A DNA stretch of 6,372 nt from Clostridiales bacterium. Lineage in GTDB: Bacteria > Bacillota > Clostridia > Lachnospirales > Anaerotignaceae. Below, piece after piece: positions 1-6,298 of the stretch; position 1 is the first letter of the stretch; the number at the start of each line of letters is the position of its first letter. The DNA lies in the NCBI GenBank assembly GCA_021202325.1, contig JAJQDF010000232.1, forward strand, positions 1-6,372, read 5' to 3'. The notes under the pieces are model-generated. The model was not told the DNA's origin and ran no database searches. It was given only the letters and a program-made list of their open reading frames with translations. Position numbers and translations under genes: made by a program.

Positions 1-6
1 AAATGG

Positions 7-14
7 AAAGAGGT
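7..14 (+). promoter_or_regulatory. Shine-Dalgarno site that fixes the nhaC start
   Basis: AAAGAGGT lies 6-7 bases before the ATG at 21. An earlier in-frame ATG at position 3 would place this SD inside the coding region and has only two bases of window in front of it, so the ATG at 21 is preferred. Any promoter or leader RNA of this gene lies outside the window. Confidence 0.7.
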
Positions 15-20
15 ATAATT

Positions 21-1418
21 ATGGGAAAAAATTCTAATTACGGTAAAAACCTAGGCGGACTTGCTCTGCTTCCACTCGGTGTATTTATTTTGCTCTATCT
101 TGGAACAGGAGTTATTCTCTCTATCCAAGGGGTAGAATTGGCATTCTATCAGATGTCACTTCCTGTACCTGTAGCTGCTGGTTGTATTGTTGCATTCATA
201 ATGTTCAAGGGCTCCATACCCGAAAAATTTGAAAAGTTTGTTGAAGGCTGCGGACATCCGGACGTTGTTACTATGTGTATCATATACATACTCGCCGGAG
301 CTTTCTCAACTGTAGCATCAGCCATGGGCGGCGTTGACTCCACAGTTAACTTAGGACTTACACTTATTCCTGTACGTTTCATCACAGCAGGTCTGTTCAT
401 CATTTCCGCTCTTATCGCCACTGCCTGCGGAACATCAATGGGTACTATCAGTGCCGTTGTTCCAATTGCTGTAGGTGTTGCAGATAAAGGCGGATTAAGC
501 ATTCCCCTTGTACTTGGTGCGGTAGTAGGCGGAGCTATGTTCGGCGACAACCTTTCGGTTATTTCCGATACAACAATTGCTGCCACAAGAACTCAGGGCG
601 TTGAGATGAGAGACAAATTCAGAATGAACCTTTTCATCGCTCTTCCGGCAGCTATAATAGCTATAATACTTTTCCTTTTACTCGGAAGTCCGATAGAGGA
701 AGTTACGCTTGGAGATCTTAGCTACGACATTATCAAGGTTGTACCTTATTTATTCGTACTTATAGCCGCAATTGCCGGTATGAACGTATTTGTAGTACTT
801 GTACTCGGTATACTTATCGCCGGCGGAATAGGTATAGCTACAACGGATATGACACTACTTTCATTCTGCGGAAATGTTTACGACGGTTTCGTATCAATGT
901 CGGAGCTTTTCCTCGGTTCACTTCTTATGGGCGGTCTTGTTAAACTTATTACAGATGCCGGCGGTCTTCAGTTTATCGTTGATAAGATTGGTAAATTTGC
1001 CAAGAGCAGAGCCACCGGTGAACTTAGTATCGCTGCCATAGTTTCACTTTCAGATATAGCAATTGCAAACAACACAATCGCTATCCTTGCCAGCGGCGAC
1101 ATTGCCAAAGGAATTTCAAAAGAAAACAAGATCGATCCAAGAAAGACTACTTCACTGCTTGACATATTTGCCTGCGTTTTCCAGGGCTTAATTCCTTGGT
1201 CAGCTCAGTTAATCACTGCCGGAAGCTTGACCGGATTAGCTATATCACCGATCAACTTCTTGCCGTACATGTGGTACCAGATGCTTCTGTTTGTAATAGC
1301 TATAATCGCTATATTCGTACCCGGACTGACAAACAGACTCGTTGCAAACAATCCTTGGGATTGGGAGCATGATATGTCCAAGAAGCAGTATGAAGAATAC
1401 TTAAAAGAAAACGCATAA
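21..1418 (+). CDS. NhaC-family Na+/H+ antiporter-like membrane transporter
   Basis: Predicted polytopic inner-membrane secondary transporter of 465 aa with about ten to twelve hydrophobic segments, a usual length for the NhaC family (ion transporter superfamily). Family-type motifs are visible: ACGTSMGTISAVVP near residues 135-148, the long conserved stretch GDNLSVISDTTIAATRTQG at 175-193 followed by EMRDKF, and ANNTIAIL in the C-terminal half followed by a conserved IPWSAQLI. Buried Asp, Asn and Thr in these motifs are candidates for cation binding. Known members exchange Na+ and H+, but relatives have been assigned to amino-acid uptake (methionine, lysine, tyrosine) from riboswitch context, so the substrate is not settled. 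The leader that might reveal such regulation lies outside the window. The gene is single, converges on spoIIIAH and shares a terminator with it. It ends in TAA. The reading frame is intact. Confidence 0.88.
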   Translation: MGKNSNYGKNLGGLALLPLGVFILLYLGTGVILSIQGVELAFYQMSLPVPVAAGCIVAFIMFKGSIPEKFEKFVEGCGHPDVVTMCIIYILAGAFSTVASAMGGVDSTVNLGLTLIPVRFITAGLFIISALIATACGTSMGTISAVVPIAVGVADKGGLSIPLVLGAVVGGAMFGDNLSVISDTTIAATRTQGVEMRDKFRMNLFIALPAAIIAIILFLLLGSPIEEVTLGDLSYDIIKVVPYLFVLIAAIAGMNVFVVLVLGILIAGGIGIATTDMTLLSFCGNVYDGFVSMSELFLGSLLMGGLVKLITDAGGLQFIVDKIGKFAKSRATGELSIAAIVSLSDIAIANNTIAILASGDIAKGISKENKIDPRKTTSLLDIFACVFQGLIPWSAQLITAGSLTGLAISPINFLPYMWYQMLLFVIAIIAIFVPGLTNRLVANNPWDWEHDMSKKQYEEYLKENA

Positions 1419-1438
1419 CATAACAACACAAAAATATA

Positions 1439-1473
1439 GGGGGAGCTCAAACGGGCTTCCCCTTCTTTAGTTT
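1439..1473. terminator. Hairpin terminator shared by convergent nhaC-like gene and spoIIIAH
   Basis: GGGGGAGC (1439-1446) can pair with GCTTCCCC (1455-1462) across an 8-base loop. On the + strand RNA this gives 8 pairs including one G-U, followed by TTCTTTAGTTT. On the minus strand the G-U becomes an A-C mismatch, but that RNA has TATATTTTT after the stem, so it can also act for the spoIIIA transcript. The T run on the + side extends into the stop codon of spoIIIAH (1472-1474). The hairpin is seen in the sequence; bidirectional use is inferred. Confidence 0.75.
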
Positions 1474-2125
1474 AATTCCCGCTCGTACTGCTTTTCAGCG
1501 GACTTATTCTCACCTGGCTTTCCTTCATGCCGGTTTTTCGTGTGACGATATCCATTATCTGCGCCAGCTCCGCATCGGTCAGCTCGCTTTTATTCACGAC
1601 CACATCCACGGTGTCGTCGTCTATTCTGACATATACCTCGCTGAAGCCCTTGGATTCTATCATTGCTTCGGCGGCGGTTTCCTTCTCTATCCTCTGCTGA
1701 ATTTCAAGAAGGCTGTCGGCGCACTCCTGTTTTTTGGCCTCATCTATATTGGTGTTGTTTATCATTTCGGTCAGCATATCCTTTTGACTGGCTCTGGCCT
1801 GCTCCCTTTCCAGCTTTGCCTGGACAAAGTATGTATCCGCCGTTGTGCTTACGTAGATTGCCGCACCGGTGTCGTCATACACCGGCTCCAGCTCCTCGAT
1901 ATTTTCGCCCAGTGCAAACTCCAGGCCATCATAGTCCTCATCATCGGCCAATGTGGCAATAGAGCCGTCGTCGTTGAGCAGGGCTTCGTAGCTTGTGGGA
2001 TCGTTTAAATCCACTGTGCTTATTTCCCCGGAAGTCTTGCTTTCTGTGAAGTTCAAATAACCGGCAACGGCTATCATCACCGCAAGGGCGGTTACTACGA
2101 CCTGATTTCTTTTAATTGCAAACAT
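1472..2125 (-). CDS. spoIIIAH: Stage III sporulation protein SpoIIIAH
   Basis: Mother-cell partner of forespore SpoIIQ; together they span the space between the two forespore membranes. The 217-aa protein (B. subtilis: about 218) begins MFAIKRNQVVV, then one membrane helix (about residues 8-25, ending AVAGYLNF, a family hallmark). An acidic linker rich in Asp and Glu follows, then a charged helical region (about 98-150) and a C-terminal YscJ/FliF-like ring-building domain (about 150-208; GFSEVYVRIDDDTVDVVV and the KTGMKESQVRISPL end). The start is the ATG at 2123-2125. An in-frame ATG 15 bases upstream is rejected because the SD GGGAGG sits between the two and the family N-terminus fits the shorter form. 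This is the last gene of the operon, 16 bp after spoIIIAG, and it runs into the shared terminator. Ends in TAA. Confidence 0.95.
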   Translation of the reverse strand: MFAIKRNQVVVTALAVMIAVAGYLNFTESKTSGEISTVDLNDPTSYEALLNDDGSIATLADDEDYDGLEFALGENIEELEPVYDDTGAAIYVSTTADTYFVQAKLEREQARASQKDMLTEMINNTNIDEAKKQECADSLLEIQQRIEKETAAEAMIESKGFSEVYVRIDDDTVDVVVNKSELTDAELAQIMDIVTRKTGMKESQVRISPLKSSTSGN

Positions 2126-2132
2126 AATATAT

Positions 2133-2138
2133 CCTCCC
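2133..2138 (-). promoter_or_regulatory. SD deciding the spoIIIAH start
   Basis: The minus strand reads GGGAGG, 7 bases before the ATG at 2125. It overlaps the alternative upstream ATG at 2138-2140, which therefore cannot use it. Confidence 0.85.
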
Positions 2139-2141
2139 ATG

Positions 2142-2693
2142 TCATTTCATTTTGAATACTTCCACCTTGTTGGCCTCCACGCCGAACAGGGCTTGGGCGG
2201 CTCGAATGAGCGCATCCTTCACTATTATATTGTCACCACCCTCCGCAACAATAACTATGCCGCTTACCTCGGCTGTCATTTCCTTTATGACGACCGGCGA
2301 AGTGCTTCCGTCGCCGTTGTTTACCGTAACCACTGTGTTTTCCTCGGTTTCGGAAAGTATTCCCCTGCTGTCCCCTTGGGAAGCGCTTTCCTCGGTTTCC
2401 GATGTACTTTTTTTAATCTCCTGGGCATAAACCGACTCGCCATCGGAACTTAGCGTTATCATCACATCCACATTTCCTGCACCGTCCACCTGCTCAAGCA
2501 AGGCCTTCGTCTTTGCCTCCAATCTTGATATGTAATCGACTTCGGCGGCGGCCTCCGTGACTATGTTTTCCGTTTCTTCGCCTCTAAAAAGCATATCTCC
2601 GGCCAATATGAGCATTGCGCCGAAAAGCAGAGCAATTACCAAATCGCCGGCAAGCTTCCCCTTCCTGTCCTTAAATGCATTTTTAAGTGTCAC
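2142..2693 (-). CDS. spoIIIAG: Stage III sporulation protein SpoIIIAG
   Basis: Membrane-anchored ring-forming subunit of the SpoIIIA-SpoIIQ complex; the B. subtilis protein assembles a large ring with a central pore. This copy has 183 aa (B. subtilis: about 229). One membrane helix lies at about 15-32 after a basic N-terminus. The soluble part is a ring-building motif split by an insertion: first half about 56-80 (LEQVDGAGNVDVMITL), a polar Ser/Glu-rich insertion about 83-132, and the second half about 134-181 (PVVIKEMTAEVSGIVIVAEGG, then KDALIRAAQALFGVEANKVEVF). The KE-x-P/T-x-V-GIVIVAEG pattern is typical of the family. Much of the length difference may lie in the insertion or linker. The start is GTG, overlapping the spoIIIAF stop (GTGA, 4 bp), so translation is probably coupled. 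The SD is the GGGGAAG or GGTGGA stretch inside the end of spoIIIAF. Ends in TGA. Confidence 0.93.
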   Translation of the reverse strand: MTLKNAFKDRKGKLAGDLVIALLFGAMLILAGDMLFRGEETENIVTEAAAEVDYISRLEAKTKALLEQVDGAGNVDVMITLSSDGESVYAQEIKKSTSETEESASQGDSRGILSETEENTVVTVNNGDGSTSPVVIKEMTAEVSGIVIVAEGGDNIIVKDALIRAAQALFGVEANKVEVFKMK

Positions 2694-3067
2694 TCCACCA
2701 CTTCCCCATTTGTATATTCATTATATCGTGCAACTTTCTCCACTTTAATATTTAAATCATTGTTATTTTCGTATTCATTCCCCACTTCGTCCATTTCTTC
2801 GTATAAAATTTGAGTCAATCTCTCCCTTATGTCGGGCGTTTCCGTGCTTTCAGTCATATTCTGAAAGGCCGGCAGTGTTATTTCGCCGCCGGAAATTGAG
2901 CCAAGTACATCCTTCATTCTGCCGGCTACAGTGAATATCATTATTACGCCGACTATCACCGAAACATATTTTTTAATTTTGGCATTGGGAATCAAGAGCT
3001 CCGCAAATATGGCCAGCAGCATAAGCAAGGCTATATTTTTTATATATGCGCCAATCACCTCAAACAT
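2690..3067 (-). CDS. spoIIIAF: Stage III sporulation protein SpoIIIAF, short form
   Basis: Membrane protein of the SpoIIIA complex. It begins MFEVIGAYIKNIALLMLLAIFAELLIP, a typical family N-terminus, with two membrane helices (about 10-27 and 35-50). A linker follows, then the first helix (about 79-98) and first strand (LNIKVEKV, about 105-112) of what should be a ring-building domain. The protein stops at residue 125 in NGEVVE, where longer homologues continue through a second strand, helix and third strand; the B. subtilis protein has about 206 aa. The stop overlaps the GTG start of spoIIIAG by 4 bp, so no missing piece lies downstream. The end of the gene is AT- and Asn-rich compared with its neighbours. 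The SD AAAGGA is 8 bases before the ATG, right after the spoIIIAE stop. Identity is firm from position and N-terminus; whether the short end is functional is unknown. Confidence 0.9.
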   Translation of the reverse strand: MFEVIGAYIKNIALLMLLAIFAELLIPNAKIKKYVSVIVGVIMIFTVAGRMKDVLGSISGGEITLPAFQNMTESTETPDIRERLTQILYEEMDEVGNEYENNNDLNIKVEKVARYNEYTNGEVVE

Positions 3068-3082
3068 ACCGTCAATCCTTTC

Positions 3083-4204
3083 TCAAACGGCCAGCATAAT
3101 CGCCGTAGCCGTTATAAACATTATCTCCGCCGTAAAAACAACTCCGGTCAGTATGGCCGTGTATTCCGCCGCCTGCCCTATGCACTTGACAATTCTTTTC
3201 GGCGCAATGGGTTCGGTCAGGGCTGCTGTGAGCCTATATATGAGCATTATTACCGCTAGGCGTATAACCGGCATAATGCTGACGGCAACTATGAATATCA
3301 TTATTGCGGCGGTTATGGAATTGCCCATCGAGGCAGTCACCGCCGCCGCAGTTTCCGCGGCGCTGGACACAAGCGGGCCCGCCACCGGGACGGCTTCTGC
3401 CGCCGTTTTTATGGATTTTCCGGCAATAAGCGCCGTATCGGGAACACCTATTTTTATGAGCGACATTATGAACATAAATGCTCCGGCCAAAAGGCGGACG
3501 CTCCATTTGCTTAAGAAGCTCAAAAGCTTGGCAAACTCCATGAGTATATCCCTTTCGGAAATGGAATTTATGAATGTTATGAGCGCCGCAAAAAGTATGC
3601 CGGGGACGACTATTTTTTCCACGGCATAGTTCAAAACCGCTGTGGAAGCATAGAGTATGGGCACAGCCGCAGTCATTTTTGCCGCCTTTCCTGTGGCGGT
3701 CATTATGACCATGTACAGCGGCTGGAGGGTGTTTGCGGTTTGGGCTATGTTATTGACTGCATCAGTCACTGTCTGCGAGGCATAGGAAAACGACTGCATT
3801 ACGGTAATGACAAGCACCGCCGAGCATACATACTGCCCAAGCTTGCTCACACCCTCGGATGAAAATGACGACGACAGCGTTTCCAGTACGGAAGTCAGCA
3901 GCACAAGTATTATTATTCTCCGCATAATGTAAAGCACATCAGCGGCCTGTCCTGCGGCAAGCCTTATCAGGGTTTTCAACATTCCCGAAAAGCTGAAATC
4001 GTACTCTCCGGTAACAATTTTTACCGCCGTATCCTTCAGGCTGAAATTCTCCATGCCATATTCTTCGCCTATGCTTTTCAGTCCGCTGTCCACCTCCGAG
4101 AGCCCGAACATATCCGCCACGCTGTCTATTGTTGTTTCGGCGTGGACTTGGATAGGCATGACCATAAATATTAAAAGCAATATCATGGCTGTTCTTTTTA
4201 TCAT
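3083..4204 (-). CDS. spoIIIAE: Stage III sporulation protein SpoIIIAE
   Basis: Largest polytopic membrane component of the SpoIIIA complex; 373 aa here against about 399 in B. subtilis. A Sec-type signal peptide is clear: MIKRTAMILLLIFMVMP then QVHA, with cleavage likely after residue 22. A soluble stretch to about residue 75 follows, then about six to eight hydrophobic segments from about 85 to the C-terminus. The conserved central region contains GVPDTALIAGKSIKTAAE followed by AVPVAGP (about 271-277), as expected of the family. The start chosen is the ATG at 4202-4204. A GTG three codons upstream (4211-4213) is possible, but it overlaps the SD AGGGGTGA, which is correctly spaced for the ATG. 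The gene follows spoIIIAD by 13 bp and precedes spoIIIAF by 15 bp. Ends in TGA. Long open frames on the opposite strand are shadows of its Ala-rich codons. Confidence 0.94.
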   Translation of the reverse strand: MIKRTAMILLLIFMVMPIQVHAETTIDSVADMFGLSEVDSGLKSIGEEYGMENFSLKDTAVKIVTGEYDFSFSGMLKTLIRLAAGQAADVLYIMRRIIILVLLTSVLETLSSSFSSEGVSKLGQYVCSAVLVITVMQSFSYASQTVTDAVNNIAQTANTLQPLYMVIMTATGKAAKMTAAVPILYASTAVLNYAVEKIVVPGILFAALITFINSISERDILMEFAKLLSFLSKWSVRLLAGAFMFIMSLIKIGVPDTALIAGKSIKTAAEAVPVAGPLVSSAAETAAAVTASMGNSITAAIMIFIVAVSIMPVIRLAVIMLIYRLTAALTEPIAPKRIVKCIGQAAEYTAILTGVVFTAEIMFITATAIMLAV

Positions 4205-4209
4205 TTGCG

Positions 4210-4217
4210 TCACCCCT
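4210..4217 (-). promoter_or_regulatory. SD deciding the spoIIIAE start
   Basis: The minus strand reads AGGGGTGA directly after the spoIIIAD stop codon, with GGGG 8 bases from the ATG at 4204. The alternative GTG start overlaps this site and would have no SD of its own. Confidence 0.75.
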
Positions 4218-4607
4218 TTATAACGAAAGGTTCACTATCAGATTGAAAAGATTTTCTATTATGGGCAGGGAGGCCGTCAGTATAAGTATTCTTCCGGCCA
4301 GCTCTATTTTCGTGCCTATGGCTCTTTCGCCGGCATCGGCACAGAACTGCACCGCGAATTCGCATACATAGGCAATTATTATGACCTTCACCATTATTTC
4401 TACATATTCGCTGTTTATGCTGGCCTCGGTTATCATTGCGCCGAAAAGGTTTCTAATCTGCGTCAGGCTGTCGATAAGCATATAGACTATGACTATGCCT
4501 GTGGCAATGCCTATGAGAAGCGAAAATTCCTTTTTGTATTCCTTTACGGTTACGGCAAGCATTGTGCCGATAATACCGACAGCCGCCGTTTTTATTATCA
4601 TTTCCAT
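4218..4607 (-). CDS. spoIIIAD: Stage III sporulation protein SpoIIIAD
   Basis: Small integral membrane protein of the SpoIIIA complex, 129 aa (B. subtilis: about 133). Hydrophobic segments lie at about 4-20, 29-46, 70-88 and 104-126. The stretch SEYVEIMVKVIIIAYVCEF followed by CADAGERAIGTKIELAGR is characteristic of this family and its AC/AD relatives (Ala-Gly-Glu and the E-x-AGR turn before the last helix). SpoIIIAC and SpoIIIAD are related and probably sit together in the membrane. The SD AGGGG is 8 bases before the ATG and overlaps the TAG stop of spoIIIAC. Ends in TAA. Confidence 0.94.
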   Translation of the reverse strand: MEMIIKTAAVGIIGTMLAVTVKEYKKEFSLLIGIATGIVIVYMLIDSLTQIRNLFGAMITEASINSEYVEIMVKVIIIAYVCEFAVQFCADAGERAIGTKIELAGRILILTASLPIIENLFNLIVNLSL

Positions 4608-4618
4608 ACAGATTTCCC

Positions 4619-4813
4619 CTAAAAGTGAAACATTGTCTGCATTGTTTCAAAAAGCTCGCTTATGTAGCCTATTATCCAGTAAAGCACAACGATAAGCCCT
4701 GCCAGCGTGGTAAGCATGGCCTGGTCGTCCCGTCCGGCTCTGGCCAGCACCTGATTCAGCACCGCCACAAGTATGCCAACCGCCGCTATCCTGAAAACTA
4801 TGTTGATATCCAT
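4619..4813 (-). CDS. spoIIIAC: Stage III sporulation protein SpoIIIAC
   Basis: Very small membrane protein of the SpoIIIA complex, 64 aa (B. subtilis: about 68). Two membrane helices lie at about 5-22 and 33-54, joined by a polar loop LARAGRDDQAML. The pattern N-QVL-x-x-(A/S)G(R/K)-x-(D/E) and the final ISELFETMQTMF are typical of the family. The SD GGAGGTG lies close upstream, with 7 bases between GGAGG and the ATG. It lies in the 18-bp gap after spoIIIAB. The only gene here ending in TAG. Confidence 0.94.
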   Translation of the reverse strand: MDINIVFRIAAVGILVAVLNQVLARAGRDDQAMLTTLAGLIVVLYWIIGYISELFETMQTMFHF

Positions 4814-4831
4814 TTCTACACCTCCGCCGAA

Positions 4832-5353
4832 TCAGAACAGCACAACAACAATAAGTATTCCGCCGAGAAGGCCGGCGCTTTTATACAGGCGGCTGTCCTT
4901 GGAATGTTTTTTGAGCAGTTCCGCCGATTTTGTATCTATGTAGTCCACCGCCATGTCGATATTGGAAAGCTGGCACTTTATATCGCTTCCGCCCAGTGCC
5001 TGTCCAAAAGCAATGAGAGCGTCCATATCCTCTTTTTTGTAAAATGTCCGCCCCTTTCTGTTGAGAAGGGTTTTCTCCCAGGCCTCAGAGGCCGAGCCGA
5101 CCTTTCTGGATTTAAGTAGCCGGCCGGAATCCTCGAATATTTCCGAAACCGTGTCGTTGAGCTTGCCGCTTATATCAATTAGGGCTTCATACAAGGGCTT
5201 GGAGTTATAGCTTATCTCGCTTTTTAGGAGAAGCAGTCCCCTTTTCATTTCCTTCAAGTCCTCGGCTCTGTACCTATCCTTATAGGCGAAAAACACCCCG
5301 GCCGCTGTGCAGGAGCAAAGCACTATGGCAGATCCTATTAATTTTATAAGCAC
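4832..5353 (-). CDS. spoIIIAB: Stage III sporulation protein SpoIIIAB
   Basis: Membrane protein whose soluble domain resembles the GspF/type II secretion platform fold in B. subtilis; it is thought to work with the SpoIIIAA ATPase. 173 aa (B. subtilis: about 171). An N-terminal membrane helix (about 4-23, containing two Cys) is followed by a helical soluble domain about 30-155 with the family stretches LLLLKSEISYNSKPLYEAL and DALIAFGQALGGSD followed by Q-x-x-NI. A C-terminal hydrophobic tail lies at about 159-173. The start is GTG at 5351-5353, 10 bp inside the end of spoIIIAA, with SD GGGGG 7 bases upstream. It therefore has its own SD even if the overlapping upstream frame is not translated. 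Ends in TGA. Confidence 0.94.
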   Translation of the reverse strand: MLIKLIGSAIVLCSCTAAGVFFAYKDRYRAEDLKEMKRGLLLLKSEISYNSKPLYEALIDISGKLNDTVSEIFEDSGRLLKSRKVGSASEAWEKTLLNRKGRTFYKKEDMDALIAFGQALGGSDIKCQLSNIDMAVDYIDTKSAELLKKHSKDSRLYKSAGLLGGILIVVVLF

Positions 5354-6246
5354 AGCGATTCCCCCTTGCTATTTACCACAGACTTTATTTTTCCGGGATT
5401 CTTCCGGCCTTCGAGAAAAATAATTACATCAAATATATCTATGTTTTCGCCTAGGCGCTTTTTTATGTCGTCATAGTCCGCTCCATGGGCTGTGCAGACA
5501 ACCGCCGAGCCCGAAAGTGATGCCTCCCTTATGGCCTTTATGTCATCCTCCGTCCCTATTTCGTCCGCCGCAACAATATCCGGCGACATTGTCCTGACAA
5601 GCATTGACATTCCCAAAGCCTTTGGACAGCTGTCCAATACATCGGTTCTCTCTCCCACATCAAGCTGGGGCACACCCATATAGCAGGCGGCAATTTCTCC
5701 CCTTTCGTCCGATATACCCACCGTATAGCCGAGGTTGCTAAAAAGGCGGAGCAAATCCCGAAGCATTGTTGTTTTTCCGCCGCATACCGGGGAAACAATG
5801 AGCGTGTTCTGCGGCTCTTTAATATATCGCAGAGCTTCTTCTGCACAGCCTATCCTTTCCGAAGCAATTCTAAGAGATATTGAGCTTATATTTTTTAATG
5901 CGGTTATTTTTCCATTATCGGTTACGGCTGTCCCGGCCAGTGCCGCCCTATGGCCGCCGGGAACAGTTATAAAGCCCTGTTTTATCTGCTCTTAGAAGGC
6001 GTAAAGCGAGTAGGAGCTGAGCATATTTACCATGTCCGATATGTCGGCGGAATCGGCTCTCACCGCTTCATCTATGTTTACGGTCAAGCTTCCTCCCTCG
6101 GTTATAAAGCTTTCCCTGCCGGAACAGCGCAAAATCAACGGCTTTCCTATTCTTATTCTTATTTCGTTTGCTTCGGCGCAGTCGCAGGATATGAGCAGGT
6201 CCTTCAGCCGCTTTCCGAAGCAGTCGGTTACATTTGTCTTAAGCAT
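5344..6246 (-). pseudogene. spoIIIAA: spoIIIAA, sporulation ATPase gene interrupted by an in-frame stop codon
   Basis: SpoIIIAA is the cytoplasmic P-loop ATPase of the SpoIIIA complex, related to type II/IV secretion ATPases. The frame covers 301 codons (B. subtilis protein: about 307 aa) from an ATG with SD GGAGG 7 bases upstream. It carries a TAA at codon 85. Before it come residues 1-84, ending in the family motif YSLYAF. After it the same frame continues EQIKQGFITVPGGH (86-99), LKNISSISLRIA (117-128), Walker A SPVCGGKTT (152-160), DERGEIAACY (180-189), PQLDVGERTDVLDSCPKA (193-210), Walker B DIVAADE (223-229) and TAHG (252-255), to a normal TAA. The replaced codon is normally Glu (YSLYAFE), so one G-to-T change (GAA to TAA) explains it. 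No ATG, GTG or TTG occurs between codons 86 and 160, so re-initiation could only begin after Walker A. Either a real nonsense mutation or a base error; the rest of the gene shows no decay. Confidence 0.93.
5992..5994 (-). other. Premature TAA inside spoIIIAA
   Basis: The minus strand reads GCC TTC TAA GAG CAG in the spoIIIAA frame. Family members have Glu at this position. The changed base would be + strand 5994 (C expected, A present). Confidence 0.9.
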
Positions 6247-6269
6247 GTCTATTCCTCCGTTCTAAATTA

Positions 6270-6298
6270 TTAGTATTTCGGCAAAAAGGAATTAATGA
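6270..6298 (-). promoter_or_regulatory. Candidate sigma-E-type promoter of the spoIIIA operon
   Basis: On the minus strand, TCATTAA (6292-6298) and AATACTAA (6270-6277) are 14 bases apart. This resembles the sigma-E consensus (kmATATT, 14-15 bases, CATACAnT) in its TCAT and ATAC cores but misses other positions. The start of transcription would fall near 6262, leaving a short leader with the SD (6253-6258). The spoIIIA operon is sigma-E controlled in B. subtilis, which is the main reason to propose it. The match by sequence alone is weak. Confidence 0.35.

Noticed and set aside
149..586. 145-codon open frame on the minus strand inside the transporter gene
   Set aside because: Antisense to a well-conserved NhaC-family region; Pro/Thr-rich as expected of a reverse-frame shadow.
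651..668. Tandem repeat GCTATAATA x2 in the transporter gene
   Set aside because: It encodes Ala-Ile-Ile twice in a membrane helix; codon-level coincidence in a hydrophobic segment.
2931..3629. 232-codon open frame on the + strand opposite spoIIIAF/spoIIIAE
   Set aside because: It is antisense to clear sporulation genes, has no family resemblance, and arises from the Ala/Ile-rich codon use of SpoIIIAE read backwards.
4625..5119. 164-codon open frame on the + strand opposite spoIIIAB/spoIIIAC
   Set aside because: Antisense shadow with low-complexity composition and no recognisable domain; the minus strand genes explain the region.
5344..5766. A separate 140-aa gene starting at Met161 of spoIIIAA
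   Set aside because: It would begin just after the Walker A lysine and threonines, has no good SD, and is simply the end of spoIIIAA.
5556..5846. 96-codon frame on the minus strand overlapping spoIIIAA, considered as a frameshifted continuation
   Set aside because: All conserved SpoIIIAA motifs before and after the stop are in one single frame, so no frameshift is needed; this frame shows no homology.
5992..5994. Stop-codon reassignment or selenocysteine/pyrrolysine recoding
   Set aside because: The codon is TAA, which is not used for either amino acid, and TAA also ends four genes here normally, including spoIIIAA itself.
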